Positions 8,464-19,046 of a DNA stretch of 64,000 nucleotides are shown one piece after another. Under the pieces are notes generated by a model. The model made no database searches. It had not been told where the DNA came from and saw only the letters and a list, made by a program, of their open reading frames with translations. Every line of letters starts with the position of its first letter. Positions within the stretch are counted from its first letter, which is position 1. This DNA is from Rhizobium sp. S152 (GTDB lineage: Bacteria; Pseudomonadota; Alphaproteobacteria; Rhizobiales; Rhizobiaceae), in the NCBI RefSeq assembly GCF_030380735.1, contig NZ_JAUDRZ010000008.1, forward strand, positions 1 to 64,000, given 5' to 3'. The position numbers were made by a program, and so were the translations under genes.

Positions 8464-8901
8464 TCAGGAAAACAAGGCTGAAACGGGATAGGGCAGTGCC
8501 AGTGATGGCATCTCGTCCTTCGCGAAGTGTCGGATAGATTTTGTCTCGCTATCCGTCCAGCCGCCACCATTGTCATGTACTTCGCATTTGAACAGCGTCA
8601 CGATGTATTCGACCTGGTGGCCATTCGGATAGGTATATCTGAACTTTCTTCCCCCGAAGACGCCGAGAATGCTGGTCGACGTGACCACAAGGCCGGTCTC
8701 GTCCATCACCTCCCGGATGATGGCGTCCTGCGGCGTCTCGCCAGGCTCAATGGCGCCGGCGGGGAGGCTCCAGCCTTCCCCGGATGATTTCTCCTGCAGC
8801 AGCAGACGCCCTGCCTCGTCATGGATGACGGCGGCGACGGACGGAAGCAGTAGCAAACGGTTGCCGACAAGGCTGCGAAGCTCGGCCAGATATGATCTCA
8901 T
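8464..8901 (-). CDS. Nudix hydrolase
   Basis: 145 aa. The Nudix box is complete at residues 49-71 (G49, E55, R63-E64, D67-E68, G70), with Asp in place of the first Glu of the EE pair. Family members split a nucleoside diphosphate linked to another moiety; the substrate is not predictable here. The gene is on the minus strand upstream of trmB's end, with a 21-base gap, and is unrelated to it by direction of reading except for possible co-transcription into it. Confidence 0.85.
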   Translation of the reverse strand: MRSYLAELRSLVGNRLLLLPSVAAVIHDEAGRLLLQEKSSGEGWSLPAGAIEPGETPQDAIIREVMDETGLVVTSTSILGVFGGRKFRYTYPNGHQVEYIVTLFKCEVHDNGGGWTDSETKSIRHFAKDEMPSLALPYPVSALFS

Positions 8902-8922
8902 CTCCAGCCTCGCCTGATCGCC

Positions 8923-9624
8923 TCACACCCGCTTGAACGTCAGATACGCAGAAGACCGCCCTTCGCGCCGGGCCTTGGCCTCGTAGCGCGTGCTCGGCCA
9001 GCCCTCGTAGGGCGTCAGCCAGTTGGCAGCGTTGCTGGCCTGCCAGTCGAAGCCGCCGTGGTCGCGGCACTTGAGCAGCGTCCAGTTTACATAGGTGTCG
9101 ATGTCGGAAGCGAAGCAGAACAGTCCGCCGGGCTTCAGCACGCGATGGAAACGGTCGAGATTGGTCTTGGAGACGAAGCGGCGCTTCCAGTGCCTCCGCT
9201 TCGGCCAGGGGTCGGGATAGAGCAGGTCGATCTGGTCGATCGATCCATCCGGCAACCAGTCGAGCAGCTGCGTCGCGTCGTCATTGAAGACGCGCACATT
9301 GCGAGCGCCTGCATTGTCGACGCTTGATAGCAGCTTCTGCATAGAATTGATGAAGGGCTCGACGCCGATGAACCCGGTCGAAGGCGTCTCGGTAGCGCGG
9401 TGGATCAGGTGCTCGCCGCCGCCGAAGCCGATTTCCAGCCTCAGCCGGTTGGTCTCGACGGGAAAGAGCGTGCTCAGCGGCTCCGGTGGAGCCGCTGAGA
9501 GGTCAATGATGAACGCCGGCAGGAGGGTGCTGAGCTTCTCCGCCTGTTGTCCGCGAAGTGCCTTACCCTTGCGACGACCGAAGAAAGCCTCGGTCGCGCG
9601 GCCGCGACGTTCCATATCGGTCAT
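8923..9624 (-). CDS. trmB: tRNA (guanine-N7-)-methyltransferase
   Basis: 233 aa. The SAM site EIGFGGGEH is at residues 64-72 and the family signature [12 protein letters not shown] at 138-149. TrmB makes 7-methylguanosine at position 46 of the tRNA variable loop. The start lies 9 bases after the metK stop, so it is read from the metK transcript, and its product consumes the SAM made by MetK. Confidence 0.95.
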   Translation of the reverse strand: MTDMERRGRATEAFFGRRKGKALRGQQAEKLSTLLPAFIIDLSAAPPEPLSTLFPVETNRLRLEIGFGGGEHLIHRATETPSTGFIGVEPFINSMQKLLSSVDNAGARNVRVFNDDATQLLDWLPDGSIDQIDLLYPDPWPKRRHWKRRFVSKTNLDRFHRVLKPGGLFCFASDIDTYVNWTLLKCRDHGGFDWQASNAANWLTPYEGWPSTRYEAKARREGRSSAYLTFKRV

Positions 9625-9633
9625 TGCTTTGCC

Positions 9634-10872
9634 TTAAGCCTTGATTGCTTCCTTGAGGGGCTTCACGAGGTCCGTGCGCTCCCACGAGAACGAGCCGTCG
9701 CGGCCGGCCTTGCGGCCGAAATGGCCGTAGGCGGAGGTCTTGGCGTAGATCGGCTTGTTGAGGTCGAGATGACGGCGGATGCCCGTCGGCGACAGGTCCA
9801 TCGTCTTGCGGATCGCGGCTTCGACCTGGTCTTCCGTCACCTTGCCGGTGCCGTGCAGGTCGACATAGATCGACAGCGGCTGCGCGACGCCGATGGCGTA
9901 GGAAATCTGGATCGTGCAGCGCTCGGCAAGGCCGGCGGCCACGACGTTCTTGGCGAGGTAGCGGGCGGCGTAGGCGGCCGAACGGTCGACCTTGGTCGTG
10001 TCCTTGCCGGAGAATGCGCCGCCGCCATGCGGAGCCGCACCGCCGTAAGTGTCGACGATGATCTTGCGGCCGGTGAGGCCGGCGTCGCCGTCAGGACCGC
10101 CGATGACGAATTTGCCGGTCGGGTTGATGTACCACTTGCAATCGTCGGCGATCGGCAGCTCGCCCAGGGCTTCGCGGATGTAGGGTTCGACGACGGCACG
10201 GACCTTCTTCGAGTCCCAGCTGTCATCGAGATGCTGCGTGGAAAGAACGATCGACGTCACCTCGGCCGGCTTGCCGTTGACGTAGCGGACGGTCACCTGG
10301 CTCTTGGCGTCGGGGCCGAGCTTGGCGACGTCGCCGTCGCCCTTCTTGCGGGCGGCTGCGAGCAGCTGCAGGATCTTGTGCGAGTAGTAGATCGGCGCCG
10401 GCATCAGGTCAGGCGTTTCCTTGCAGGCGTAGCCGAACATGATGCCCTGGTCGCCGGCGCCCTCGTCGCCCTGCTGGTCGGCGGCGTTGTCGACGCCCTG
10501 GGCGATGTCGGCCGACTGCGAGTGCAGCAGCACGTCGATCTTCGCCTTCTTCCAGTGGAAGCCGTCCTGCTCGTAGCCGATGTCCTTGATGGCGCGGCGG
10601 GCGGCTGCCTTGAACTTCGACGGGTTGATGACGTCGTTGCCGTCCTTGTCCTTCTTCATCAAGCTCGGCGGCAGACGAACTTCGCCGGCGATGACCACGC
10701 GGTTGGTGGTCGCCAGCGTTTCGCAGGCGATACGGACGCCCCAGGGATTGATGCCGGTCTTAGCGGCTTCGCGATAGACCAGGTCCACGATCTCGTCCGA
10801 GATCCGGTCACACACCTTGTCCGGGTGACCTTCGGCGACGGATTCACTGGTGAAGAGGTAGTTGGCGCGCAT
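9634..10872 (-). CDS. metK: S-adenosylmethionine synthetase
   Basis: 412 aa from ATG 10872 with GAGGGAAA upstream. Key motifs are [13 protein letters not shown] near the N-terminus, [12 protein letters not shown] in the middle and the GGGAFSGKD phosphate loop. It makes SAM from methionine and ATP, the donor used by trmB, miaB and the methyltransferases elsewhere in the window. I looked for a SAM riboswitch in the leader of about 80 bases and did not find a convincing one. Confidence 0.97.
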   Translation of the reverse strand: MRANYLFTSESVAEGHPDKVCDRISDEIVDLVYREAAKTGINPWGVRIACETLATTNRVVIAGEVRLPPSLMKKDKDGNDVINPSKFKAAARRAIKDIGYEQDGFHWKKAKIDVLLHSQSADIAQGVDNAADQQGDEGAGDQGIMFGYACKETPDLMPAPIYYSHKILQLLAAARKKGDGDVAKLGPDAKSQVTVRYVNGKPAEVTSIVLSTQHLDDSWDSKKVRAVVEPYIREALGELPIADDCKWYINPTGKFVIGGPDGDAGLTGRKIIVDTYGGAAPHGGGAFSGKDTTKVDRSAAYAARYLAKNVVAAGLAERCTIQISYAIGVAQPLSIYVDLHGTGKVTEDQVEAAIRKTMDLSPTGIRRHLDLNKPIYAKTSAYGHFGRKAGRDGSFSWERTDLVKPLKEAIKA

Positions 10873-10958
10873 TTCGGGATTTCCCTCAAAGAACAAGAAT
10901 TGCTGCGTAGGTTGGTACCCATTTAGAGCACGAAAAACAAGCGCAGAAGGACATAAAT

Positions 10959-10987
10959 ATATCTTTATATCTGCGACAACTTGGCAA
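10959..10987 (-). promoter_or_regulatory. Possible metK promoter
   Basis: On the minus strand, TTGCCA (10987-10982) and AGATAT (10964-10959) are 17 bases apart in an AT-rich patch upstream of metK. Confidence 0.4.
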
Positions 10988-11006
10988 ATTATGCCCGAAA
11001 AACGCA

Positions 11007-11033
11007 GAAAAGCGGCCGTTACGGCCGCTTTTC
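11007..11033. terminator. Bidirectional terminator after praR
   Basis: Stem of 12 bp (11007-11018 with 11022-11033) on a TTA loop, flanked by A-run and T-run, with more T at 11037-11040. It lies 27 bases beyond the praR stop and isolates metK from praR. Confidence 0.8.
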
Positions 11034-11060
11034 CAATTTTGTTGAATTCTGAGTGGCGAT

Positions 11061-11480
11061 TTATTCGGCGTCGGCTTCCGCCGCCAGCGCCTTCACGAGC
11101 TCGACCACTTTGCGGCGAACCTTGGGGTCGGTGATCTTCACGAAGGCGCGGTTGAGTTGCAAACCTTCGGAAGAGGAGAGGAAGTCGACCACATAGTTCG
11201 AGCTCGACGCTTCGGCCATGCCGGTGGCCGTGCTCTGATGCTCGCCCGGCGCATCTTCGAAGAAGAAGGAAACCGGAACGTTCAATATACTGGAAATATT
11301 CTGAAGGCGGCTCGCGCCGACGCGGTTCGTGCCTTTTTCGTATTTCTGGATCTGCTGGAAGGTAATACCAAGGCTTTCCCCCAGTTTTTCCTGGCTCATT
11401 CCCAGCATTGTTCTGCGAAGACGGATGCGACTGCCCACATGGATGTCGATCGGGTTCGGTTTCTTCTTATTTTCAATCAT
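11061..11480 (-). CDS. praR: XRE-family regulator, PraR/PhrR type
   Basis: 139 aa. A helix-turn-helix of Cro/CI type fills residues 16-73, with [21 protein letters not shown] as the core. The C-terminal half is a helical tail. Length, sequence and position beside metK match rhizobial PraR/PhrR, a regulator reported to act on quorum-sensing and surface or biofilm genes in Rhizobium and on symbiosis in Azorhizobium. An inverted repeat in its upstream region (11556-11573) could be an autoregulatory site. Confidence 0.8.
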   Translation of the reverse strand: MIENKKKPNPIDIHVGSRIRLRRTMLGMSQEKLGESLGITFQQIQKYEKGTNRVGASRLQNISSILNVPVSFFFEDAPGEHQSTATGMAEASSSNYVVDFLSSSEGLQLNRAFVKITDPKVRRKVVELVKALAAEADAE

Positions 11481-11555
11481 GGTCGTGCCCTAACAAATAA
11501 TTTCAACTTTGCTCAAACCGGCATGCCCAAACCCATTCCCCAAACGCCACGTTGA

Positions 11556-11573
11556 AAGTGTTGATAAACACTT
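11556..11573. promoter_or_regulatory. Inverted repeat upstream of praR
   Basis: AAGTGTT-GATA-AACACTT is a perfect 7-4-7 inverted repeat, 76 bases upstream of the praR start and about 58 bases past the lnt stop on the same strand. It may be a regulator site; no T-run makes a terminator less likely. Confidence 0.4.
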
Positions 11574-11630
11574 CCAAACATACGTTAAGAACGCCGATCG
11601 CAACCACTATGCAATTTTAGGGGTTTTTGG

Positions 11631-13235
11631 TCAATTCCGCCGCGAAACAAAACCGGAACGCGAAACCATCGCAATTACAAGTAAAAGTATCTCGATCAAC
11701 CAGAAGTTAGTCTGCCGCAGGTGCGCAGGAAAGGCTAATTGAGCATATCCATCGGTAGTTGCATCAATAAAACCTGTTTCGTTGAGCTTTAGACCTGCGA
11801 TAATCTCCCCACGCGAGTTCACGAGTGCTGAAATACCACTATTTCCATCGCGAATCAGCGGCAAACCTGTTTCCACCGCCCTCACTCTGGCCTGCTGGAA
11901 GTGCTGGTAGGGGCCGGGCGTGTTGCCGAACCAGGCATCGTTGGTGACGTTCAGGATGGCATCGGCCGAGGCGATGTCGCCGGTCATTTCATCCGGGAAA
12001 ATGGCCTCGTAGCAGACCAGCGGATAGAGCTTGAGCCCATTTGGCAGCGTCAGCATCTGCCGCGTGGCGGCCGCCGAAAATCCACCCGGCATCTCGACCA
12101 CGTTCTGGATGCCGAACTCGGTGAGAATATTCTCGAACGGCACATATTCGCCGAAGGGAACCAGATGCACCTTGTCGGCGGCGCCGATGATCTGTCCGCG
12201 GCCGTCGATCACATAGATTGAATTGTAGTAACGCGGCGCAATGCCCGGTCCCATGTCCTCGACGCGCACGGCGCCGGCGATCAGGATCTGGTTGTCGTCG
12301 AGCGTGTCGGCGATCCGCGTCAGGGCATCCTGATTGTCGGTCAGGATGAAGGGAACGGAGGTCTCGGGCCAGACGATGATGTCGGGCTTCCTGCCGCCGT
12401 CCTTGGGCGGCTCGGCGGAAAGCCTGAGGTGCTTCTCGAAGATTTCAGCCCGGTCGCCGTCGGTATCCATCTTCGCCGTCTGGTCGATCATCGGCTGGAC
12501 CAGCCGAATGACCGGGCTCTTGTCGTCGGAAGGCTTCTCCGGGCGCGGCATCCCGTAAAGCACATAACCGCCATAGCCGACATGGGCGACGAGCAGGATC
12601 GCGGCGAGCGCGACACCCGGTCTGGCGCCGAGCCGCGTGCCGAGGAGGGCAGGGGCCGCGAAGATGAAGACGGAAAGCGCGGTGATGCCTGTTATGCCGA
12701 TGATATGGGCCGATTGCATCATGATCGGCGCCGGCGTCATCGCATAGCCGATGGCGTTCCAGGGGAAGCCGGTAAAGAGCACGCCCCGCAGCCACTCCAT
12801 CAGCCCGAAGCTCGCCGCCAGCGCCGCGATCCGGCCCATGCCATCGGACCAGAAGATCCGCGCCAGGGCGGTGGCAAGGCCGTAGTAGATCGCCAGCACC
12901 GCAGGCAGGCCGAAGACCGCCAGCGGCAGCGCCCAAGCGAACTCTTCCGCGTCGATCATCAGCGCATGGCCAAGCCACCAGAGCCCGGCGACGAAATAGC
13001 CGAAGCCGAACAGCCAGCCGATCGCAAACGACGGCCAGAGCCGGCGGATGAAGCCGCTGTTGGGGGCGGCGGCGGCACCATCGATCAGCCAGACAAGCAG
13101 CGTGAAGGAGACGAACATGGCGGCGAAGAAGCCGATGGGCGGAAGCGCCAGAACGCCGATCGCGCCCGCCAGAACGGCCAGTGCCGCCCTCTTCCAACCC
13201 CAGGCCAGGATCACCCTGTCCGCCAGCCGCTCCAT
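11631..13235 (-). CDS. lnt: Apolipoprotein N-acyltransferase
   Basis: 534 aa from ATG 13235, placed 5 bases after AGGAG; the GTG 6 bases earlier overlaps that site and is less likely. Six or more membrane segments fill the first 220 residues, followed by a periplasmic nitrilase domain and a final membrane segment. The catalytic triad is visible: Glu291 in WPETSVPF, Lys355 in DKVHLVPFGEY and Cys408 in PLVCYE. Lnt adds the third acyl chain to lipoproteins after LspA, which is also encoded in this window at 38891. Confidence 0.96.
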   Translation of the reverse strand: MERLADRVILAWGWKRAALAVLAGAIGVLALPPIGFFAAMFVSFTLLVWLIDGAAAAPNSGFIRRLWPSFAIGWLFGFGYFVAGLWWLGHALMIDAEEFAWALPLAVFGLPAVLAIYYGLATALARIFWSDGMGRIAALAASFGLMEWLRGVLFTGFPWNAIGYAMTPAPIMMQSAHIIGITGITALSVFIFAAPALLGTRLGARPGVALAAILLVAHVGYGGYVLYGMPRPEKPSDDKSPVIRLVQPMIDQTAKMDTDGDRAEIFEKHLRLSAEPPKDGGRKPDIIVWPETSVPFILTDNQDALTRIADTLDDNQILIAGAVRVEDMGPGIAPRYYNSIYVIDGRGQIIGAADKVHLVPFGEYVPFENILTEFGIQNVVEMPGGFSAAATRQMLTLPNGLKLYPLVCYEAIFPDEMTGDIASADAILNVTNDAWFGNTPGPYQHFQQARVRAVETGLPLIRDGNSGISALVNSRGEIIAGLKLNETGFIDATTDGYAQLAFPAHLRQTNFWLIEILLLVIAMVSRSGFVSRRN

Positions 13236-13322
13236 GCGCACTCCTGTCAGCCGCGAATCACCTCGCAGCGCAGTCTTTCAAAAAAGCGATGATTTGTCGT
13301 GCCTTGCGGCGCGGGCGGTGGT

Positions 13323-14474
13323 TCAGTTGGCCGTCGGTGCTTCTGCCGGCCGTTCGTCCCCGTGCTCCGGTCCCATCGTGCCGTCGCCATCCGCCTTGGC
13401 GCGCCGGCGGATCGCCTGCCGCTTGCGGGTAATCCGCACACGCTTGATGCGCCGGGGATCGGCGTCGAGAATGTGGAACTCGAAGCCGGGCAGCGCCTGG
13501 ACGACCTCGCCACGAACCGGGATACGTCCGAGCTCGGAGAAGATCAGGCCACCGAGGGTGTCTACCTCGTCCACCTGTTCGGCGATGTCGAAATCCGGGC
13601 CGATCGCCTCGGCGATCTCCTCGAGCTCGACGCGCGCATCGGCCACGAAGACGTCCTCGGACACCCGCTTGAACATCACTTCTTCGTCATCGTGCTCGTC
13701 GTCGATATCGCCGACGACCATCTCGACGATGTCCTCGTGCGAGGCCAGTCCGTCGGTGCCGCCATATTCGTCGATCACCAGCGCCATCTGCGTGCGATTC
13801 ACCTGCATGCGACGCAGGAGGTCGGATGCCAGCATAGACGGCGGCACGAACAGGATCTTGCGGATGATACCCGCTTCGGAGAGTGTCTTCTGCAGGTCCA
13901 CGCGGGCAAGGTCGAAATTCGGCTTGGCGACGCGCGGCTGCTTCTGCAGGTTTTCCGGCGCGACCTCGACCATCGGCTCTGCCGGCTTCACCGCCTTGGT
14001 CGAGCCGCGGCGCTTGTTGCGCGCCTGTTTGGCGACGTAGGAGAGCAGGTCGCGGATGTGCACCATGCCGCGCGGATCATCAAGCGTTTCGGCGTAGACA
14101 GGCATGCGCGAGCGCCCGGATTCCTCGAACAGGATCATCAGCTCGCCGATGGTGATACTCTGGTCCACCGCCTCGATATCGGCACGCGGCACCATCACGT
14201 CGGCAACGCGCACTTCGCGGAAGCGCAGGATGTTGTGCAGCATCGCCCGTTCGTCAGGCGAAAAGCCGTCGTCCTCGCTGGCGTCTGTCATCAGCGCGTC
14301 GGTCAGGTCCTCGCGCAGCCGCGAGCTTTGCTGCGGCCTCAATATGCGCGCCGCGCGCGACCAGAATGATTGGGATCGTCCGGACTGCCTGCTACTACTG
14401 CCACCGTCGTCGGTGGAGGAGGATTGATCGGCGTCTTTGGCCTCGGAGGCCGGTCTCGTCGTAAAGTCGCTCAT
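13323..14474 (-). CDS. corC: CorC/HlyC-family CBS-domain protein
   Basis: 383 aa. A Ser-rich disordered start (1-45) is followed by a CBS pair (about 90-290) beginning at MVPRADI. The two halves are separated by a basic linker. A CorC/HlyC transporter-associated domain follows (about 300-360). Members are linked to magnesium and cobalt efflux or were named haemolysin TlyC. There is no membrane segment, so it is a cytosolic partner. Its ATG overlaps the ybeY stop by 4 bases. Confidence 0.88.
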   Translation of the reverse strand: MSDFTTRPASEAKDADQSSSTDDGGSSSRQSGRSQSFWSRAARILRPQQSSRLREDLTDALMTDASEDDGFSPDERAMLHNILRFREVRVADVMVPRADIEAVDQSITIGELMILFEESGRSRMPVYAETLDDPRGMVHIRDLLSYVAKQARNKRRGSTKAVKPAEPMVEVAPENLQKQPRVAKPNFDLARVDLQKTLSEAGIIRKILFVPPSMLASDLLRRMQVNRTQMALVIDEYGGTDGLASHEDIVEMVVGDIDDEHDDEEVMFKRVSEDVFVADARVELEEIAEAIGPDFDIAEQVDEVDTLGGLIFSELGRIPVRGEVVQALPGFEFHILDADPRRIKRVRITRKRQAIRRRAKADGDGTMGPEHGDERPAEAPTAN

Positions 14475-14986
14475 GGTTCCATTTTAAGGTCTTGACCCTC
14501 GTATGGGTCAGATAGGCCGAGCTTCGCCAGAATGCGAGTCTCCAGCCGCTCCATTATCTCGGCTTCGGCATCATTATTATGATCGTAGCCGAAGAGATGC
14601 AAGAAGCCATGCACCATTAGGTGGGTGAGGTGATCGTCGAAACTCTTCTCCAGGTCGATCGCCTCGCGGGCCACGGTCTCTTGGGCGATGATGATATCGC
14701 CGAGCATCGGGCCGGGAACCTTGCCCGGCGTCACCGGAAAAGCCGGGAAGGAGAGCACGTTGGTCGGCTTGTCCTTGCCGCGCCATTCCGCGTTGATGTC
14801 CTGTATCGAGGCATCGTCGGTGAAGACCAGCGACACCTCCGGTATCATCTTCGGGAAGGGTTGCTTCTCGTTTTCGCGCAGATAGGTGGCAGCCGTTTCG
14901 AGAACGCGCTCCGCCATTGCATGCAAGTCATCCTCGGAGGGCCATTGGCCCTCCTCGATGCTGATCTGTATGTCGAGTTCGGCCAT
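14471..14986 (-). CDS. ybeY: Endoribonuclease YbeY
   Basis: 171 aa. The zinc motif HGFLHLFGYDH is at residues 126-136 (His126, His130, His136), with the NVLSFP strand upstream at 76-81. YbeY acts in 16S rRNA 3'-end maturation and 70S quality control. It is translationally coupled on both sides: its start overlaps the phoH stop by 1 base and its stop overlaps corC by 4. Confidence 0.95.
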   Translation of the reverse strand: MAELDIQISIEEGQWPSEDDLHAMAERVLETAATYLRENEKQPFPKMIPEVSLVFTDDASIQDINAEWRGKDKPTNVLSFPAFPVTPGKVPGPMLGDIIIAQETVAREAIDLEKSFDDHLTHLMVHGFLHLFGYDHNNDAEAEIMERLETRILAKLGLSDPYEGQDLKMEP

Positions 14987-16038
14987 CAGTCCTGCTGGGT
15001 GACCTCTGGGGTCTCTGTTGCATAGGTGGCGTCGTAGGCCCGCACGATGCGGCCGACCAGCGGATGGCGGACGACATCGGTGTCCTTGAAGCGAACGATC
15101 GAGATGCCCTCAACCCCGTTCAGGAGCTGCAGCGCCTCGACAAGTCCCGACTTGACGCCGCGCGGCAGGTCGATCTGGCTCGGGTCGCCGGTCACGATCA
15201 TCCTGGAGTTCTCGCCGAGACGAGTCAGGAACATCTTCATCTGCATCGACGTGGTGTTCTGCGCCTCGTCGAGGATGACAGCGGCATTCGACAGCGTGCG
15301 ACCGCGCATGAAGGCGAGCGGTGCGATTTCGATGACACCCGCCGTGATCGCACGATCGACCTTGTCGGCCGGCATCATGTCGTAGAGCGCGTCATAGAGC
15401 GGGCGGAGATAGGGGTCGACCTTCTCCTTCATGTCGCCGGGCAGGAAGCCGAGGCGCTCGCCGGCTTCGACGGCCGGGCGCGAGAGGATGATCTTCTCGA
15501 CCGCGCCGCGCTCGAGCAGCTGCGCCGCATAGGCGACGGCGAGATAGGTCTTGCCGGTACCGGCGGGGCCACAGCCGAAGACGAGTTCGGAGCGCTCCAG
15601 CGCCCTCAGATACGCGTCCTGCGTCGGCGTGCGGGCAATGATGGTCTTCTTGCGCGTCGAGACCTGCGCCATCGTCAGCTTGGCCTTGCGCTCCATCGTC
15701 GGCAGGCTCAGCTGGTCGTCGGCTGCGACAGCCATGCGGATCGCGCCCTCGACGTCGGATCGCTCGACGCTGCCGCCCTTCTGGAGCTTGTCGTAGAGAT
15801 AGTCGAGCGTGCGCCGCGCCTGATTGGTGGCGACGATGTCTCCGGAGATGACCACCGAATTGCCACGCGCTCGGGCGTCGATATTGAGGCGTTCCTCGAG
15901 TAGCTTGAGGTTCTGGTCGAATTGGCCAAACAGTTCGCTGGCGAACCGGTTGTTTTCGAACGTCAGAATAAAGTGATTGGCGTCGCTCGCGATACGTGGG
16001 TGGCGCGGTGAAGAAGAAACCAATTCTTGTCCGTTCAA
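14986..16038 (-). CDS. phoH: PhoH-like ATPase (YbeZ)
   Basis: 350 aa. Walker A GPAGTGKT is at 157-164, with the VILDEAQN Walker B later. The start appears to be TTG at 16038, 9 bases after AAGGAG; no ATG fits the conserved N-terminal part. It belongs to the PhoH/YbeZ group that works with YbeY in ribosome-linked RNA metabolism. It is part of the miaB-phoH-ybeY-corC-lnt run. Confidence 0.93.
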   Translation of the reverse strand: MNGQELVSSSPRHPRIASDANHFILTFENNRFASELFGQFDQNLKLLEERLNIDARARGNSVVISGDIVATNQARRTLDYLYDKLQKGGSVERSDVEGAIRMAVAADDQLSLPTMERKAKLTMAQVSTRKKTIIARTPTQDAYLRALERSELVFGCGPAGTGKTYLAVAYAAQLLERGAVEKIILSRPAVEAGERLGFLPGDMKEKVDPYLRPLYDALYDMMPADKVDRAITAGVIEIAPLAFMRGRTLSNAAVILDEAQNTTSMQMKMFLTRLGENSRMIVTGDPSQIDLPRGVKSGLVEALQLLNGVEGISIVRFKDTDVVRHPLVGRIVRAYDATYATETPEVTQQD

Positions 16039-16056
16039 GCGGTCGAGCTCCTTGAG

Positions 16057-17466
<1,410 letters not shown>

Positions 17467-17472
17467 GCCGCG

Positions 17473-17686
17473 CTATTTAGTGGTTTTTGACGCGCGAGAA
17501 AAGGGCTTGTTATCCCGTCTTCCGGTGGCGTTGAACTTGGGGAGCTCGATCACGGCATCGGCCCCAATCGGCTGCCTTGCTGGCAGGGTTCTCGGCATCC
17601 TCTTTCGCCATGCGCTCGATCTCGCCATTGGAGAGCGCCCGGATGTGTGCCCAATCTGTGTTTGCTTCTGCTTTTCGCTTTGCCAT
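17473..17686 (-). pseudogene. Frameshifted BrnA-like antitoxin remnant
   Basis: Reading from ATG 17686, the first 41 codons give a small acidic protein with DWAHIRALSNGEIERMA and ENPASKAADW, resembling the N-terminus of BrnA-type antitoxins (COG3514). At a run of four G (17565-17562 on this strand) the frame breaks. Removing one G restores ADWADAVIELPKF, a continuation expected of this family, and then reads to a stop at 17473. Even so, the ribbon-helix-helix end is missing, and no toxin gene is nearby. Probably a decayed antitoxin; a sequencing error in the G-run would explain the shift but not the missing end. Confidence 0.5.
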
Positions 17687-17750
17687 GCCAGGCGGTTCTC
17701 CAGCGTCAGCGTTGAAGTCTGCAAGATTATGCAGTTGTCGGCAACGGCTT

Positions 17751-18560
17751 TTACGGCTGGACATCCCGTCCGCGCAGCGCCGCACCCAGCATCGCCCGAA
17801 TACGGCTGGCGATAGTGGCGCTGACCTGTTTGCGGTTGGTCTCGGCGCTGTAGGAGACCGCTTCCCCGAAACAGACGTCGACGTCGAAGGCGCCGCAGCG
17901 CAGCATGTCCTTCAGGTGCGGCAACATCTCGACATCGCCCGGCCAGGAGGCGAGCGGGCGGTGGTAGCGGCCCATGGGAAGCCCGTGCACGCCGGTATAG
18001 GCGACCGCGACCGGTTGCACGATGACAGTGCCGGTGGGAGAGGCGGGTACGGCCATGGCGGCGGCGCCGAACAGCGAGGATTTCACCTCCAGCAGCCGGT
18101 TGCCATCCGATGTCGTGCCTTCGGGAAACAGAACGACAATCTCGCCGTCGGCCATGCGGGCGGCAATCTCGCTCACCTGGTTGCCGGTGTTGCGTTTTTC
18201 CTCGCGCACCACGAACACGCTCTTCTGCAGTTTGGCGAGCGTGCCGAAGATAGGCCAGTCGCGCACCTCGTTCTTGGCGATGAAAGCGACGTCGGCAACC
18301 GACGACAGCACCATTATATCCATCCACGAGGAATGGTTGGCGCAGAGCATCAGCGGCCGGTGTGTTTCCATCTTGCCGTGAACGTGTACGCGTATGCCGA
18401 GAGCAAAGCAGATGATGCGATGCCAGACGCGCGGCAGCCGGCGCCGCAGCTTCCAGTCGAAGCGCAAGGCGAGCAATTGCCAGGGAATGAGCAGGACGCT
18501 GGCGATCAGGATGACGATACCGGCGAGAGCGACGCGCAGCCAGGCAATCAAGTCATGCAC
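17751..18560 (-). CDS. olsA: Lyso-ornithine lipid acyltransferase (PlsC family)
   Basis: 269 aa. One N-terminal membrane segment (about 8-32) precedes the acyltransferase motif NHSSWMD at 75-81 (HX4D) and the FPEGTTSDG motif at 145-153. The gene could be a general lysophosphatidate acyltransferase. The position between miaB and the Fur/Mur gene matches the known place of olsA in Agrobacterium and Sinorhizobium, so ornithine-lipid synthesis is the better guess. Its partner olsB is at 35600-36475. Confidence 0.78.
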   Translation of the reverse strand: MHDLIAWLRVALAGIVILIASVLLIPWQLLALRFDWKLRRRLPRVWHRIICFALGIRVHVHGKMETHRPLMLCANHSSWMDIMVLSSVADVAFIAKNEVRDWPIFGTLAKLQKSVFVVREEKRNTGNQVSEIAARMADGEIVVLFPEGTTSDGNRLLEVKSSLFGAAAMAVPASPTGTVIVQPVAVAYTGVHGLPMGRYHRPLASWPGDVEMLPHLKDMLRCGAFDVDVCFGEAVSYSAETNRKQVSATIASRIRAMLGAALRGRDVQP

Positions 18561-18581
18561 TCCGCGGCTGCGTTCATGAGA

Positions 18582-19010
18582 TCAGAGCTCGTCCTTCTTG
18601 AGCGGTATGCCGTAGAGCTCGAGCCGGTGATCGACGAGCTTGAAGCCGTGCTCGCGGGCGATCCGCTCCTGCAGCGCCTCGATCTCAGGCGAACGGAACT
18701 CGATGACGATACCGGTCTTCAGGTCGATCAGGTGGTCGTGGTGCTCTTCCGGAACGGTCTCGTAGCGCGAGCGGCCGTCGCGGAAATCGTGGCGGGCGAT
18801 GATGCCGGCATCCTCGAACAGCTTGACGGTGCGGTAGACGGTGGAGATCGAGATCTTCGCGTCGACCTTCACCGACCGGCGATAGAGCTCTTCCACATCG
18901 GGATGGTCCTCGGACTCTTCCAGAATGCGCGCGATGACGCGGCGCTGCTCGGTCATCCGCATGCCGCGCTCGGTGCACAGATCCTCAAGGGTTTTGGCCG
19001 CTTCCGTCAT
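18582..19010 (-). CDS. mur: Fur-family regulator, probably Mur (manganese)
   Basis: 142 aa. Winged helix in the first 85 residues with ISISTVYRTVKLFEDAGII, then the metal-binding HHDHLIDLKTG. The C-terminal CxxC pairs of zinc-binding Fur are absent: the C-terminal half carries no cysteine. In Rhizobiaceae this orthologue senses manganese and controls sitABCD and mntH, iron control being left to RirA and Irr. That role is family knowledge. The gene lies 21 bases upstream of olsA on the same strand. Confidence 0.85.
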   Translation of the reverse strand: MTEAAKTLEDLCTERGMRMTEQRRVIARILEESEDHPDVEELYRRSVKVDAKISISTVYRTVKLFEDAGIIARHDFRDGRSRYETVPEEHHDHLIDLKTGIVIEFRSPEIEALQERIAREHGFKLVDHRLELYGIPLKKDEL

Positions 19011-19046
19011 GGGGGCGCCTTCCGATAGTCAACGTTTCAAACGGAA

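Noticed and set aside
9547..10926. Open frame of 459 codons on the plus strand
   Set aside because: It is antisense to metK and has no domain similarity.
10873..10958. SAM riboswitch before metK
   Set aside because: I compared the leader with the conserved cores of SAM-II and SAM/SAH types from memory and saw no match.
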